Below, in pieces: positions 55,502-64,000 of a stretch of 64,000 nt of DNA. The notes under the pieces were generated by a model. That model was not told where the DNA came from, did not search any database, and saw nothing but the letters and a program-made list of their open reading frames with translations. Every line of letters starts with the position of its first letter. Position 1 is the first letter of the stretch. The DNA comes from Cuniculiplasma sp052315415 (lineage in GTDB: Archaea > Thermoplasmatota > Thermoplasmata > Thermoplasmatales > Thermoplasmataceae). A program made the position numbers and the translations under genes. The DNA lies in the NCBI GenBank assembly GCA_052315415.1, contig JBLSDH010000006.1:9373-73372 (forward strand), written 5' to 3'.

Positions 55502-56686
55502 TCATTTTCTTTTTCCGAAGTATTTGTAATAGACAAATCCTGCGAATGCCTGGATCAGACCCCCTGCAATTTCAGGCAGAGGAAGATATAAATCCATCAG
55601 ATATCCTGTGGCTCCCGTTGTACTCTGTGAAACCCTCATTGCAGTGGCCTGCAGTCCACTGCCTGCTCCATAATCTCTGCTTTCAATTCCACTCACATTA
55701 ATCTGATTCCTCATGGGCAGACCTACACCTGCTATGCCCATCCTCACAACATAAATTGCACCTGCAAATACAAAAAAGGGCATCAGGGCCATTAAAACCA
55801 GAAGTGCTCCCTGGAATATTCTTGAATAGGAACCAATAATACCTGAATGCGTTCTTCCATATTTCCACCTTGATGCTATGAAAGAACCAAGACCTGTGGC
55901 AATATATGAAATTGTTAAAACCAAACCTATTTTGAAACTGGAAACATTATACATCTCTGAGAACCAGAGGGATAGCAGAGGCATGGACAGCCCAATTCCT
56001 GCGCCATTGAACACATTGGTAATTATAACCTTTGATACGTGTGATGCGGATTTTTTTGAAATGAACCCTCGTTTTTTCCCCTCCATTTTTCTTTCTCTGA
56101 GAAATAAGAGTGAAATCATGGAGATTGTAACAAATATAAGGCAAAGCATGAAAAATTCTCTGTATAATGAAAGATCCTTTGAAGGATTTACAATACCAAA
56201 GAGAACAACAAGCAAACCTCCAAAGGTTGAAAAAAATGAACCAACGGAGGTTACATACCCTATTTTCATGACTCTACTCTCCGGATCTGGCCAGTTGTTG
56301 GCCACATAGGCTGTTGTACCAGGTGAAAACGCCCCCCTTGCCCCCTCTGGGCCACCTGCAATTCCTCCAACAACAGACAGGTAAAGCAGTGGGCCAGAAG
56401 AGACAAATGATAGAATAATAAGGGATATTATTGGAAAGATTTCACCCAGTACCATGGAATATTTGTAACCTATACGATCCCCAAGAGTGCCCAGTATGAT
56501 GACCTGTAAAACGGTGAATGCAATTACAAAAAAACTAAGTCCCCCTATCAGTACATTGTTAAACTTTAAAGCCTCAAGATAAAGTGGATACTCAATTGCT
56601 GAAAAACTCAGAGCTATGCTCCTGGTAGCTCTAGATATGAGAAGAAAATTGTATCTGAAATTATCAGGAACATTGCCATTCTCCAT
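55502..56686 (-). CDS. Major facilitator superfamily transporter
   Basis: This 394-residue protein has 12 membrane segments and MFS loops, such as LGDRIGYKYSMVLGE between segments two and three (the GxxxDRxGxxx signature) and LRERKMEGKKRG in the central loop. The substrate is unknown. Export of drugs or metabolites and sugar uptake are equally open. It is upstream of the thiolase-fold operon on the same strand, with 51 bases to that start, so co-expression is possible but not needed. Confidence 0.85.
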   Translation of the reverse strand: MENGNVPDNFRYNFLLISRATRSIALSFSAIEYPLYLEALKFNNVLIGGLSFFVIAFTVLQVIILGTLGDRIGYKYSMVLGEIFPIISLIILSFVSSGPLLYLSVVGGIAGGPEGARGAFSPGTTAYVANNWPDPESRVMKIGYVTSVGSFFSTFGGLLVVLFGIVNPSKDLSLYREFFMLCLIFVTISMISLLFLRERKMEGKKRGFISKKSASHVSKVIITNVFNGAGIGLSMPLLSLWFSEMYNVSSFKIGLVLTISYIATGLGSFIASRWKYGRTHSGIIGSYSRIFQGALLVLMALMPFFVFAGAIYVVRMGIAGVGLPMRNQINVSGIESRDYGAGSGLQATAMRVSQSTTGATGYLMDLYLPLPEIAGGLIQAFAGFVYYKYFGKRK

Positions 56687-56847
56687 TTTTCTGTATCCTT
56701 TTTAGGAAAAAATACTTTTTTCCTTAAAACTTATATCAGTAAAATTTTAATTGATTATTTAAAAATTCATTTATTTATTTTGATTATAATAATAAATTCA
56801 AACTAACACATATAATTTATATTCCAATAAAGAAATAGGGTGATGCT

Positions 56848-57825
56848 GTGATTTCAATTTTACCTGAAATATTAGGAATACCTCTTATAATAATCTCATC
56901 ATTTCTTTACACCAATTCCATAGATTATATACAGGATATTTTAAATCTCTCTGACAATATTGTTGGAGAACTTATCACACCCTTATTTTCCTCCTTTCCT
57001 GAACTTGTGATATTTGTCATTGCCTTTTTTTACTTTAATGGTGGCAACAATGGCCTTTCCCTTGGGGTCATCATAGGCCAGCCTTTTTTTGTTCTCACAG
57101 TTGGTATGGCAATTTGTGTATTCATCTTATTTTACATAAAGAAAAGAGGTAGTGAGAATGAAATGAGGATTTCAAAGTCTCTTCTTTACCCCTTCATTCC
57201 TGTGATCCTTTTTTTTCCACTCATATTTTTAAAAAAATATACAGATATTCTTGAAAATTACATTATAGGGATAATTCTGATAGTCTCAATGTTTCTTTAT
57301 TTTTTTCTTATTAAGAATATTGAGTATGAATACGAACCTGAGTTACATGAAAAACCATACCTTTCAAAATATTTAGGAAGCAAAAATGCTTCTATTATAC
57401 AGATATCTATCTCTATAGTTCTCATTCTATTTGGTTCTTATCTGTTTGTGGGATTTGTTAATTCACTCAGTGCTTTTTATAATTTATCCGAACTAACAAT
57501 TTCAATATTGATTTTACCAATAGCTGGAGTTCTGCCAGAGATTTTGATATCTTTAAGATGGGCAATGAATGGAGAAATTACAAAATCAATTGGATCCCTT
57601 GTTGGTGAAAGTCCCATTTACTGTACAATTTATCTTGGTTTATCATTTATATTTTTAAGCACACCCATAAATCAAACTGCTTCCATTTCAATAATATTGA
57701 GTATTATACTTTCGTTATTCTTTATTATCACAATATGGAAGAAAAACATTTTAGGTATTAAATCAATTTTGATACCACTTGCTGCCTTTACGATTTTTCT
57801 TTACTTTTCCGTGGTTTTCTTTTAA
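56848..57825 (+). CDS. Cation exchanger of the Na+/Ca2+ exchanger (CaCA) superfamily
   Basis: This 325-residue membrane protein with about ten segments has the two inverted alpha repeats of the CaCA family: LSDNIVGELITPLFSSFPELVIF in the first half and LSELTISILILPIAGVLPEIL with GSLVGES in the second. The acidic residue of each PE motif, which binds the cation, is kept. It probably exports Ca2+ or another cation against H+ or Na+. GTG 56848 is preceded by GGGTGAT. The spacing is short (three bases). Confidence 0.85.
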   Translation: MISILPEILGIPLIIISSFLYTNSIDYIQDILNLSDNIVGELITPLFSSFPELVIFVIAFFYFNGGNNGLSLGVIIGQPFFVLTVGMAICVFILFYIKKRGSENEMRISKSLLYPFIPVILFFPLIFLKKYTDILENYIIGIILIVSMFLYFFLIKNIEYEYEPELHEKPYLSKYLGSKNASIIQISISIVLILFGSYLFVGFVNSLSAFYNLSELTISILILPIAGVLPEILISLRWAMNGEITKSIGSLVGESPIYCTIYLGLSFIFLSTPINQTASISIILSIILSLFFIITIWKKNILGIKSILIPLAAFTIFLYFSVVFF

Positions 57826-57948
57826 AAACAAGCCATGATAGTAAAGGAATTTCAAACATTTTTATTCATAAGGGCTAAAAGTTTATGATTTACTTTTGAC
57901 ACCAATTTTTACAGGTTAACTTTATAAATGTATTAAGGATAAATTTGC

Positions 57949-58755
57949 ATGGGAAAATGGAGATGGTTTCAGAGGTTTCTTCCTGTGATAGTTATACTCA
58001 TTATCATTTTTCCCTTAACTGTTTCACTTTACTCACAAAATCAAGGAATCGCTGAAAAGTCCAATCCCTTAAATTTAATTCCTTATGATGCTAAATTCAT
58101 AGGATTTGTGAAAAATTCATTCACAAATCTGCTTTTTTTCAGATATGAAAATTTATCTGGTGTAGTTATGATTGTAAAAGCCTTTAACATTTCTTATGTA
58201 TCGCCACCACTGATTAATTACAGTTCCTCAGGTAAATTGACTATTGATACTTATTTTCAAAACATACCAATATTTAAAGCTAAACTTAATGAAAGCCATT
58301 ACAGTGGGGGTATAAAAAAGATAATTTACGATTATTTTCAAACATCTTCAAACATTACATATTTTGCCTCTCCTGATCCTGGAACCTTTGTTCTTGGGAG
58401 CCTGCCCTCAATAATATGTTCTCTAAACTCACAAACAAAAGGAATCGGTAATCCTCTTATTGATTACTTAAATTTCTCTGATCAGATATCATTCGTATAT
58501 ACCAATTTGTCTTCAAAAATAATACACATATCAGGAAATTCAACAGATGGAATAATGTCAGTATGTATTGTTACAAGCAGCATAAGGAATGCAGTTTATC
58601 TTTCTGCATTGCTTCAATACTCTTTGGGGCCCGCATTTCTGGTACTTCCAGAACTGGACACAGTGTTCGTATTAACATCATTGAAAAACGGTTTTATTTT
58701 TCTTCAATACAATGTTTTGATTTCATTTCTGAAACTGGAGGGATTAACATTTTGA
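57949..58755 (+). CDS. Membrane-anchored extracellular protein of an ABC exporter operon
   Basis: This 268-residue protein has an N-terminal membrane segment (FLPVIVILIIIFPLTVSLY) and an outside domain with several glycosylation sequons (NLS, NIS, NES, NIT). I do not recognise the domain. The GTFVLGSLPSIICSLN region looks like a self-contained alpha/beta unit. CTTTATAAATG about 25 bases before the ATG suggests leaderless expression. Its stop overlaps the permease start (TGATG), so it is probably the extracytoplasmic partner of the exporter. Confidence 0.72.
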   Translation: MGKWRWFQRFLPVIVILIIIFPLTVSLYSQNQGIAEKSNPLNLIPYDAKFIGFVKNSFTNLLFFRYENLSGVVMIVKAFNISYVSPPLINYSSSGKLTIDTYFQNIPIFKAKLNESHYSGGIKKIIYDYFQTSSNITYFASPDPGTFVLGSLPSIICSLNSQTKGIGNPLIDYLNFSDQISFVYTNLSSKIIHISGNSTDGIMSVCIVTSSIRNAVYLSALLQYSLGPAFLVLPELDTVFVLTSLKNGFIFLQYNVLISFLKLEGLTF

Positions 58756-59588
58756 TGTTCAGGTTTTTTAATTCAGTTTTATTCTACATTAAAAATACTT
58801 TCAGGTCAAAAGCTTTCTTTTTTATAGCTTCCATCAATTGTATAATTTCAGTATTGATGGTTTTTTTAATAGGTTCTTCCAACCTGCTTCTGAAGGATTT
58901 TGTACCTGGGAATTTGACATTTAATAACATTCCATCTGATTTAAAAGAAAATTTATTCAATTTTCAATGGGCAAATATATTGATTTATATTCCAGTTCTT
59001 ACCTCCGCATTCTTTGGATCCACGGCCCTTCCATATGAATATGAAAGGTCAACAATAAACCTCATATTTTCACTTCCGGTTGAAAAGTTTAATGTAATTT
59101 TTTCCAGAATAATGGGGGCGACCATTGTAAGTTTTCTAACTTCAATGATCATAGTGTTTTTTCAATTTATTGCATACGCTTTTGAATTTAAAGATCTTCC
59201 AAACATCTCTTTTATTGAATATATTTTACTGCTTTTCCTTGTAACATTATCTGATGTTGCATTTGCAGTCGCAGTGAGTACTTTTTTCAGAAATTCAGGC
59301 CATTCAGCAATATCCTTTTTAATTTTATATCTTGTAATACTGAATATATTCTCTCTTATTGCCTCCGGATCTGGAATAATAAATCCTGTATTTATAAAAA
59401 CTAATGCAGACAGAATACTTTACAGGATATTCTTAAATTCTGATCAGTATTTTCTGAATTATTCTTTTTCATTGTCAAGTATAAATTTTTCAAACACTTT
59501 ATTCATATGTGAAATAATAATTTGCTACACACTTGTGTGCGTTTTAATAGCATACATTTCTTTCATTTTAAGGGGGTCAAAAACGTGA
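58755..59588 (+). CDS. ABC-2 type transporter permease
   Basis: This 277-residue protein with six membrane segments has the ABC-2 layout: a long first periplasmic-side loop, and the GSTALPYEYERSTINLIFSLPVEKF segment typical of ABC-2 permeases coupled to single ATPases. The ATG at 58755 overlaps the stop of the preceding gene (TGATG). The longer frame from 58563 lies within that gene and is rejected. It is followed by its ATPase with a GTGA overlap. Confidence 0.85.
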   Translation: MFRFFNSVLFYIKNTFRSKAFFFIASINCIISVLMVFLIGSSNLLLKDFVPGNLTFNNIPSDLKENLFNFQWANILIYIPVLTSAFFGSTALPYEYERSTINLIFSLPVEKFNVIFSRIMGATIVSFLTSMIIVFFQFIAYAFEFKDLPNISFIEYILLLFLVTLSDVAFAVAVSTFFRNSGHSAISFLILYLVILNIFSLIASGSGIINPVFIKTNADRILYRIFLNSDQYFLNYSFSLSSINFSNTLFICEIIICYTLVCVLIAYISFILRGSKT

Positions 59589-60460
59589 CTCTGATCAAAA
59601 TTTCTCATTTAAAATATAGAGTGGGTGGTAAAAATATCCTTACAATCAATAATCTTGAAATCAAATCACCCACAGTTCTAGCAATAATAGGTCCAAACGG
59701 TTCAGGGAAATCAACATTTCTAAAGTTAATTTCAGGAATAATTGAAACTGGGGAAGGCAGTATTGATATTTTTTTCGAGGACGGAAAATCTGATTTTATA
59801 CAAAGGAAGATGAGAATCGGTTCATTGATTGAGAATCCACCATTTTATCCTTATATTACACCAGAACAGTTCATAAAATTCACAATTGAGATGAGAAATG
59901 GAAAAGTAATGAAAAATGATTCAATGATATCTGAGATACTTCAAACTATAGGTATGAGTGAAAAGGGCGATAAAAAAATGGGCACATTCTCCACAGGCGA
60001 GCTGAAAAGAATTGGTATCGGACTCGCCATTTGTGCATCACCTTATATTATTCTACTTGATGAACCAACTGAAAACCTCGACCCGCTTGGAAAGCAGATG
60101 GTTGCAGATGTCATCTCATCTATTAAGGGTGAGAAGAAAGACAAAATTGTTATACTGACATCACACGATTTGGAGTTTGCCGGAAAGGTATGCAACGAGG
60201 CAATATTTTTGAAAAAAGGGGAAATAGTAAAAAGAATTAATATAGACAAATCAAAGGAATATGAATTGAAATTTGAAAGTGAAGAGGAGGTTGAACGTTT
60301 TTCTAAATTTAATGGTGTGAGAAAAAAAGGAAACTCATTATTAGTAAAAGGAGAAATTGAAGAGATTATGGGATTTGCCAATGAAAACTCAATAAAAATT
60401 AAGGATATTGAAAAAAAAGATATTTTACAAAATATGTATTTTGAAATTTATAAAAATTAG
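59585..60460 (+). CDS. ABC transporter ATP-binding protein
   Basis: This ATPase partners the ABC-2 permease. Walker A is GPNGSGKST, the signature FSTGELKRIGIG (Thr for the second Ser-Gly position) and Walker B IILLDEPTENLDP, followed by the ILTSHDLEF switch His. It has 291 residues, with a C-terminal regulatory part (about 215-291) often seen in ABC-2 exporters. GTG 59585 is chosen, preceded by AGGGGGT, and overlaps the permease stop. The frame from 59522 adds a non-conserved tail. The 3' end overlaps the convergent surface protein gene by four bases. Confidence 0.9.
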   Translation: MTLIKISHLKYRVGGKNILTINNLEIKSPTVLAIIGPNGSGKSTFLKLISGIIETGEGSIDIFFEDGKSDFIQRKMRIGSLIENPPFYPYITPEQFIKFTIEMRNGKVMKNDSMISEILQTIGMSEKGDKKMGTFSTGELKRIGIGLAICASPYIILLDEPTENLDPLGKQMVADVISSIKGEKKDKIVILTSHDLEFAGKVCNEAIFLKKGEIVKRINIDKSKEYELKFESEEEVERFSKFNGVRKKGNSLLVKGEIEEIMGFANENSIKIKDIEKKDILQNMYFEIYKN

Positions 60461-61692
60461 ATGAGAGAACTCTCATCACTTAGTATTGACTGAACAAGCG
60501 CATTGTTTGTTGCTGATTTTGTGAGAATTAATTCAAATATCATCAGATAGTTTCCATTTATTGCTAAAACTAATGAAGAATTATATCCTGGGACTGATGA
60601 TGAACTATTTATATAGGTCCATCCAGAATATGTTTGTTCACTAACTGAAGAATTCACTGCAATTGCATCAAATAGGGTTTTATCTGCGGATGATGATGAG
60701 AATTTAACCAATGCGAGTTCTGTCATATTTGATCCATTAGTCATATATTTGGCGTATACGTTTGATATCTGACCAATTGTATTGTTCAGCAAAGTGCGGT
60801 TCTCATTTGAAACTGAGGAAGAACCTCCTGTTATTTCAATATATTCATTGAGAAGCTTTGTTGTGTTCTGAAGGCTTACAGAGATATCCGATTGTGTCTT
60901 GAAATTCACACCTGTTATTGATGAAACCTGCGAGGCACTCACAAGATTCTGTGGAGCATTTCCAGAAATTCCAGATTTAAGTTCAGATAACTGAGATGAA
61001 AGTATTTGTGTGAATGCAGAAACACTTGTGTTGGCTGGAGAATAATAGATTATGAGAATGTTGTAATCCGAGTAGTTTGCAATTAATCCCTGAAGATACC
61101 AGTTTTTGATTCCAATTACTCCATATGTTGAGACATAAACATAGTTGCTTCCGCTTATAGTTCCATTTGCAATATGGATGCTTACATTATTGTTATTGCT
61201 TCCATTATAGCTGTTATGCAACTCAGTGTTCAAAGAACTAACAACATAACCTGCATATGATGCGTTGATTGCACTTCCAATATTAATTAAGGCAAAACCA
61301 TTACCAGGTGGAACAAATATTCCTATCTGAAAATATCCATATGTTGCGTTGTTTGCCACGTTTGTTAATGAAAATGGGCTCACATATGAATATGGAGTTG
61401 CAACATAGTAAGGATTATAGGATGATAATACAGTGTGAGACGAACCAGAAACAAAAGAAGCAACATTCAATGAAGTTCCTGATGCACCACTCGCCAGTGT
61501 ATAGGAACTGCCAAATGCCTTCGATACAACAGTGGAACTAACCACATTTGGCGCTTCCTGTTGAGGAGTAGATGTCACAGTTGTTTTGTTGTTAAACAAA
61601 CCTGACAAAAGGCCTGAACTGTAAATGGAGAATACAGCAACCACAACCACCACTAGCAATACTACTATAATGACACTAGATTTTTTTGTCAT
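60457..61692 (-). CDS. Ser/Asn/Thr-rich membrane-anchored surface protein
   Basis: This 411-residue protein has an N-terminal membrane anchor (VIIVVLLVVVVVAVFSIYS) after a short positive start, then a Ser/Thr/Gly-rich spacer. A large outside region follows, rich in Asn, Ser and Tyr, with dozens of glycosylation sequons (NKT, NAT, NAS, NGS, NVS). Two similar sections, SVSAFTQILSSQLSELKSG and a later NGNYLMIFELILTKS part, suggest an alpha/beta domain repeated twice, which is tentative. No known family. It lies tail to tail with the ABC ATPase gene. Confidence 0.72.
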   Translation of the reverse strand: MTKKSSVIIVVLLVVVVVAVFSIYSSGLLSGLFNNKTTVTSTPQQEAPNVVSSTVVSKAFGSSYTLASGASGTSLNVASFVSGSSHTVLSSYNPYYVATPYSYVSPFSLTNVANNATYGYFQIGIFVPPGNGFALINIGSAINASYAGYVVSSLNTELHNSYNGSNNNNVSIHIANGTISGSNYVYVSTYGVIGIKNWYLQGLIANYSDYNILIIYYSPANTSVSAFTQILSSQLSELKSGISGNAPQNLVSASQVSSITGVNFKTQSDISVSLQNTTKLLNEYIEITGGSSSVSNENRTLLNNTIGQISNVYAKYMTNGSNMTELALVKFSSSSADKTLFDAIAVNSSVSEQTYSGWTYINSSSSVPGYNSSLVLAINGNYLMIFELILTKSATNNALVQSILSDESSLI

Positions 61693-61917
61693 AACTAATT
61701 ATAATTTATTTATATTAAAATATTGCTAATTTGGCAAGCAAGAAAATGGAATTTAAAAAATAATAACATAAGCCAAATGTTATTTAATCCAAGGAATTTC
61801 AATATTGAAATCTCCAATTACATTGAAAAAACATTTTTATATAAACAAACTTTTGATTATATATTATTTATTACCATTAATAAAATAATTTTTAGAAAGT
61901 ATGTTGATCTGGAAAAA

Positions 61918-62196
61918 TTATTGTTTCTTTTGCAATACATATCCCCTCACTCTATTGAGTAGTTCCATTTCCTTTTCCTTTGATGGGGCCTTTATATGTC
62001 CAAGCTCAATTCTTTCATCTAGAAAATCAGCATATAATTTATCAAAATCGGTATGAAAATGTAGCACTCCTTTTCCCTTAAAATAGAAATGGCCATATGC
62101 TTTCTCTTTAATCCCATCAAGTATTCTTATATTATTTAATAGTTCATTTAGTTCTATAAGGTCTTGTGGCTTTGCATGTTTCATATTAGAAATCAT
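61918..62196 (-). CDS. Small soluble conserved-looking protein, unknown function
   Basis: This 92-residue protein has a helical start (LIELNELLNNIRIL), then a strand-rich centre with YGHFYFKGKGVLHFHTDFDKLYADF and a helical end. The GKGVLHFH(x)D motif occurs in small bacterial and archaeal proteins of unknown role, so it is probably a real gene rather than chance. ATG 62196 or ATG 62184 can be the start. No neighbour is close enough for an operon. Confidence 0.6.
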   Translation of the reverse strand: MISNMKHAKPQDLIELNELLNNIRILDGIKEKAYGHFYFKGKGVLHFHTDFDKLYADFLDERIELGHIKAPSKEKEMELLNRVRGYVLQKKQ

Positions 62197-63005
62197 TTAT
62201 CCAATATTAATATAGATTTCTCACATCATACTAGTTACAAAAATATAAGAGAAAATTAAAAGTTAACGTATAATGGTTTTCAAAATTCTAAAATTTTAAG
62301 CATCACGGGCAAAATTTTCTTTGAAAATATGATGGTAAATTTAAAACCAAATCAGTCTATCGTAATAATTCCTGATCTGATTTGGTATAACTAGATTCCC
62401 ATCTGCCATTTTAATCAAAATTATTTGGCATGAAGGTAAAAAAGATGCAATAAAAAGTTGTTAGTACTTTTGCATCCCTCCATATTCAAATTCATCATGA
62501 ATAAAAAAAAAGCTAAATACCCTTCCATATAGAAAATGAAACTCTGATGGTGAAGATGACATTCCATGATGACGGCTTCTCACAACCTTAAAAAAGAAAA
62601 GAAAATGTAAGAGATCCCTGATCCCTTAGATTTGTTCTTTATAAAATATGAGGAAACTCAAAAATCAATAAAGAGTGATAGATCACTGGAAAAATGATTT
62701 TTCATGAGACAAAGTATGTATTTAAGACTCCTGAAAAACCAATCAGATACAGCCAAGACAGTTTTATGAAAGATATTATATGGAAAAAAATTAAGATATA
62801 CAAAAAATTAAGATATGCTTATATGTCAATAAAAATATTTGAAGGAACATTGAAGCAATTGGAGATGTGCAATATTTCTTTTTTCTGTGAATATTGCTGA
62901 GAAAATAATCATCCAAGGCAAAGAAAAATGATACAGTCAAACGGATTTATTTTATAGTAAATGATATGACAAAAAAATATTAAACCCTCTGTGTATGACT
63001 TTTGA
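62197..63005. other. Gene-poor AT-rich stretch with inverted repeats
   Basis: About 800 bases without a convincing gene. There are inverted repeats: ACCAAATCAG at 62346-62355 with CTGATTTGGT at 62377-62386, GATGCAA at 62444-62450 with TTGCATC at 62470-62476, and AGTGAT-AG-ATCACT near 62671-62684. These could be terminators, a small RNA or remains of a mobile element. An open frame at 62694-62900 has no supporting feature. The promoter of the following surface protein is at the end (AAAATATTAAA near 62975-62985). Confidence 0.4.
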
Positions 63006-64000
63006 ATGAAAAAACTACACATTTCAAGAAAGATGTTTTTATTACAGATACTTGCAGTTCTTGTAACTTTTCTGGTTCTCATGAGTCCAGTACTCTATTC
63101 AATGGATCATGTCAGTGGGAATAACATCAGCAAAATGAATTCCACAACCACACCAATTGTTCAGAGCAGCAATTCATCAGAAGCTGGTTATGTAAAATAT
63201 ACTCATCTCATGTCAAAAAACACAATGCTGAATGATAATGTGGTAAATACAGGAAATGGTCTCTCTCCATTCAGAGAAGCATTCCATTCATCCAACAGTC
63301 AAGTACATGTCACGAATTTTAAACAAGGATCTCCAGGTATAATGTCATCTGGAAACATTGCTAAATCCTACGCTGTAACATTTAGAGAGACAGGATTGCC
63401 TTCTGGTGTTAGATGGTACATCAATGTTACTGGTTTTCCTTCAATATCCAATCCAGCACCTGAGTGTATAGAATTGGTTTTATCAAATGGAACATATACC
63501 TATACCGTATCTACATCTGATCATCAGGCTATTCCAAATATAGCTTCGTCATCATTCACCGTAAATGGATGTTGCATTTCAATATCAATCCATTTCCTTA
63601 TAGCCTATACAGTGACATTCACAGAGACAGGATTACCTTCAGGAACACCATGGTATGTCAACATCACAAATCATGATTCAGGTCCAATAATAGGAACATC
63701 AGATTCCTTATCACTTACAAATGGAACATACATATACACAATAGGAACAACCAACAAGTTATATCATGCCAATGAAGGATCATTCACTGTAAATGGAGTA
63801 ACATCAAATAACACAATACTGGTTTCATTCTCATTGGTAACATATACAGTAACATTTATAGAGACAGGATTACCTTCAGGAGCAACATGGTATGTCAACA
63901 TCACAAGTCATGATTCAGGTCCAATAACAGGAACATCATATTCCTTATCACTTATAAATGGAACATACACATACACAATAGGAACATCAGATCATGAATA
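63006..64000 (+). CDS. Large repeat-containing surface protein, 5' part (runs off the window)
   Basis: The frame stays open from ATG 63006 to the end of the window (331 codons). A signal or anchor segment (MFLLQILAVLVTFLVLMSPVL) is followed by about 90 residues of Ser/Asn-rich sequence. Repeats of 79 residues come next, each with VTFxETGLPSG, a WYVNIT strand, LxNGTYxYT and SFTVNG. This repeat type is typical of Thermoplasmatales cell-surface proteins, the cells having no wall. TATA-like AAAATATTAAA lies about 25 bases upstream. The total length and C-terminal anchor cannot be seen. Confidence 0.85.
   Translation, partial: MKKLHISRKMFLLQILAVLVTFLVLMSPVLYSMDHVSGNNISKMNSTTTPIVQSSNSSEAGYVKYTHLMSKNTMLNDNVVNTGNGLSPFREAFHSSNSQVHVTNFKQGSPGIMSSGNIAKSYAVTFRETGLPSGVRWYINVTGFPSISNPAPECIELVLSNGTYTYTVSTSDHQAIPNIASSSFTVNGCCISISIHFLIAYTVTFTETGLPSGTPWYVNITNHDSGPIIGTSDSLSLTNGTYIYTIGTTNKLYHANEGSFTVNGVTSNNTILVSFSLVTYTVTFIETGLPSGATWYVNITSHDSGPITGTSYSLSLINGTYTYTIGTSDHE
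63369..64000 (+). repeat. Tandem 237-base coding repeats
   Basis: Three units start at 63369, 63606 and 63843, an exact period of 237 bases (79 codons), the last cut by the window end. The anchor GAGACAGGATT(A/G)CCTTC appears at 63387, 63624 and 63861. Units two and three are nearly identical in DNA, including silent positions, while unit one has diverged, which points to recent duplication or gene conversion of the later units. Confidence 0.9.

Noticed and set aside
55878..56309. Plus-strand frame of 143 codons
   Set aside because: It is antisense to the MFS transporter, whose membrane segments are clear.
62694..62900. 68-codon plus-strand frame
   Set aside because: Very AT-rich, no ribosome binding site, no recognisable motif. 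A remnant of a mobile gene cannot be excluded but I see no evidence.

Overview
The window comes from an AT-rich archaeal genome of the order Thermoplasmatales. The strongest marker is the HU-like histone HTa at 3731-4012. Also archaeal are aIF2-gamma, S6e, Nob1, Pth2, CDP-archaeol synthase, archaeosine synthase, NreA, Spt5/SecE and an archaeal HMG-CoA synthase operon. The rRNA genes are unlinked, as is known for Thermoplasma: a 23S 3' end lies at 1-1200 (+) and a complete 16S gene on the other strand at about 34576-36045, with no 5S or tRNA beside either. The 16S 3' end (GGATCACCTCC) explains the GGTGA-type ribosome binding sites inside operons. Many first genes instead have a TATA box about 25 bases before the start codon and look leaderless.

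Region by region. 1-4.0 kb: 23S end, S6e and aIF2-gamma, an EndoIII-family glycosylase and HTa. 4.0-7.6 kb: a minus-strand block of poorly known genes (a small conserved protein, an endonuclease IV-like TIM barrel, an unknown protein and two tandem paralogues). 7.7-12.8 kb: citrate synthase, Nob1, Pth2, CarS, a HTH-CBS regulator with a repeat in its promoter, a membrane protein and a PhoU-type regulator. 12.8-16.1 kb: an ECF-type uptake transporter (T, fused ATPases, S). 16.2-22.3 kb: a phosphodiesterase, a HAD hydrolase, small membrane proteins, a helical repeat protein, and TPR and FHA proteins in very AT-rich surroundings, then a methyltransferase. 22.4-28.3 kb: PRPP synthetase, KptA, an OYE-type flavoenzyme, NreA, a radical SAM protein and a membrane protein.

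28.4-31.0 kb holds the HMG-CoA synthase / thiolase-fold / DUF35 operon that should feed isoprenoid lipid synthesis. 31.0-34.5 kb: peroxiredoxin, a PUA protein, an unrecognised 463-residue protein, an extended Spt5, and SecE just downstream of 16S. 36.3-40.2 kb: an APC permease and archaeosine synthase. 40.2-48.7 kb: a surface-protein / MoxR / DUF58 cluster followed by an amidohydrolase. 48.7-56.7 kb: PheS, a metallophosphoesterase, HemA, a double ThyX-like protein, a second thiolase-fold/DUF35 pair and an MFS transporter. 56.8-64 kb: a cation exchanger, an ABC-2 exporter operon with a secreted partner, a Ser/Asn-rich surface protein, a gene-poor stretch, and the start of a large repeat-containing surface protein that runs off the window.

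No CRISPR array, complete insertion sequence, prophage or tRNA gene was found. The points most worth following are the two thiolase-fold proteins that lack the usual nucleophilic cysteine, the Spt5 with a beta-rich N-terminal extension, the MoxR/DUF58 surface cluster, and the block of uncharacterised genes at 4-7.6 kb.
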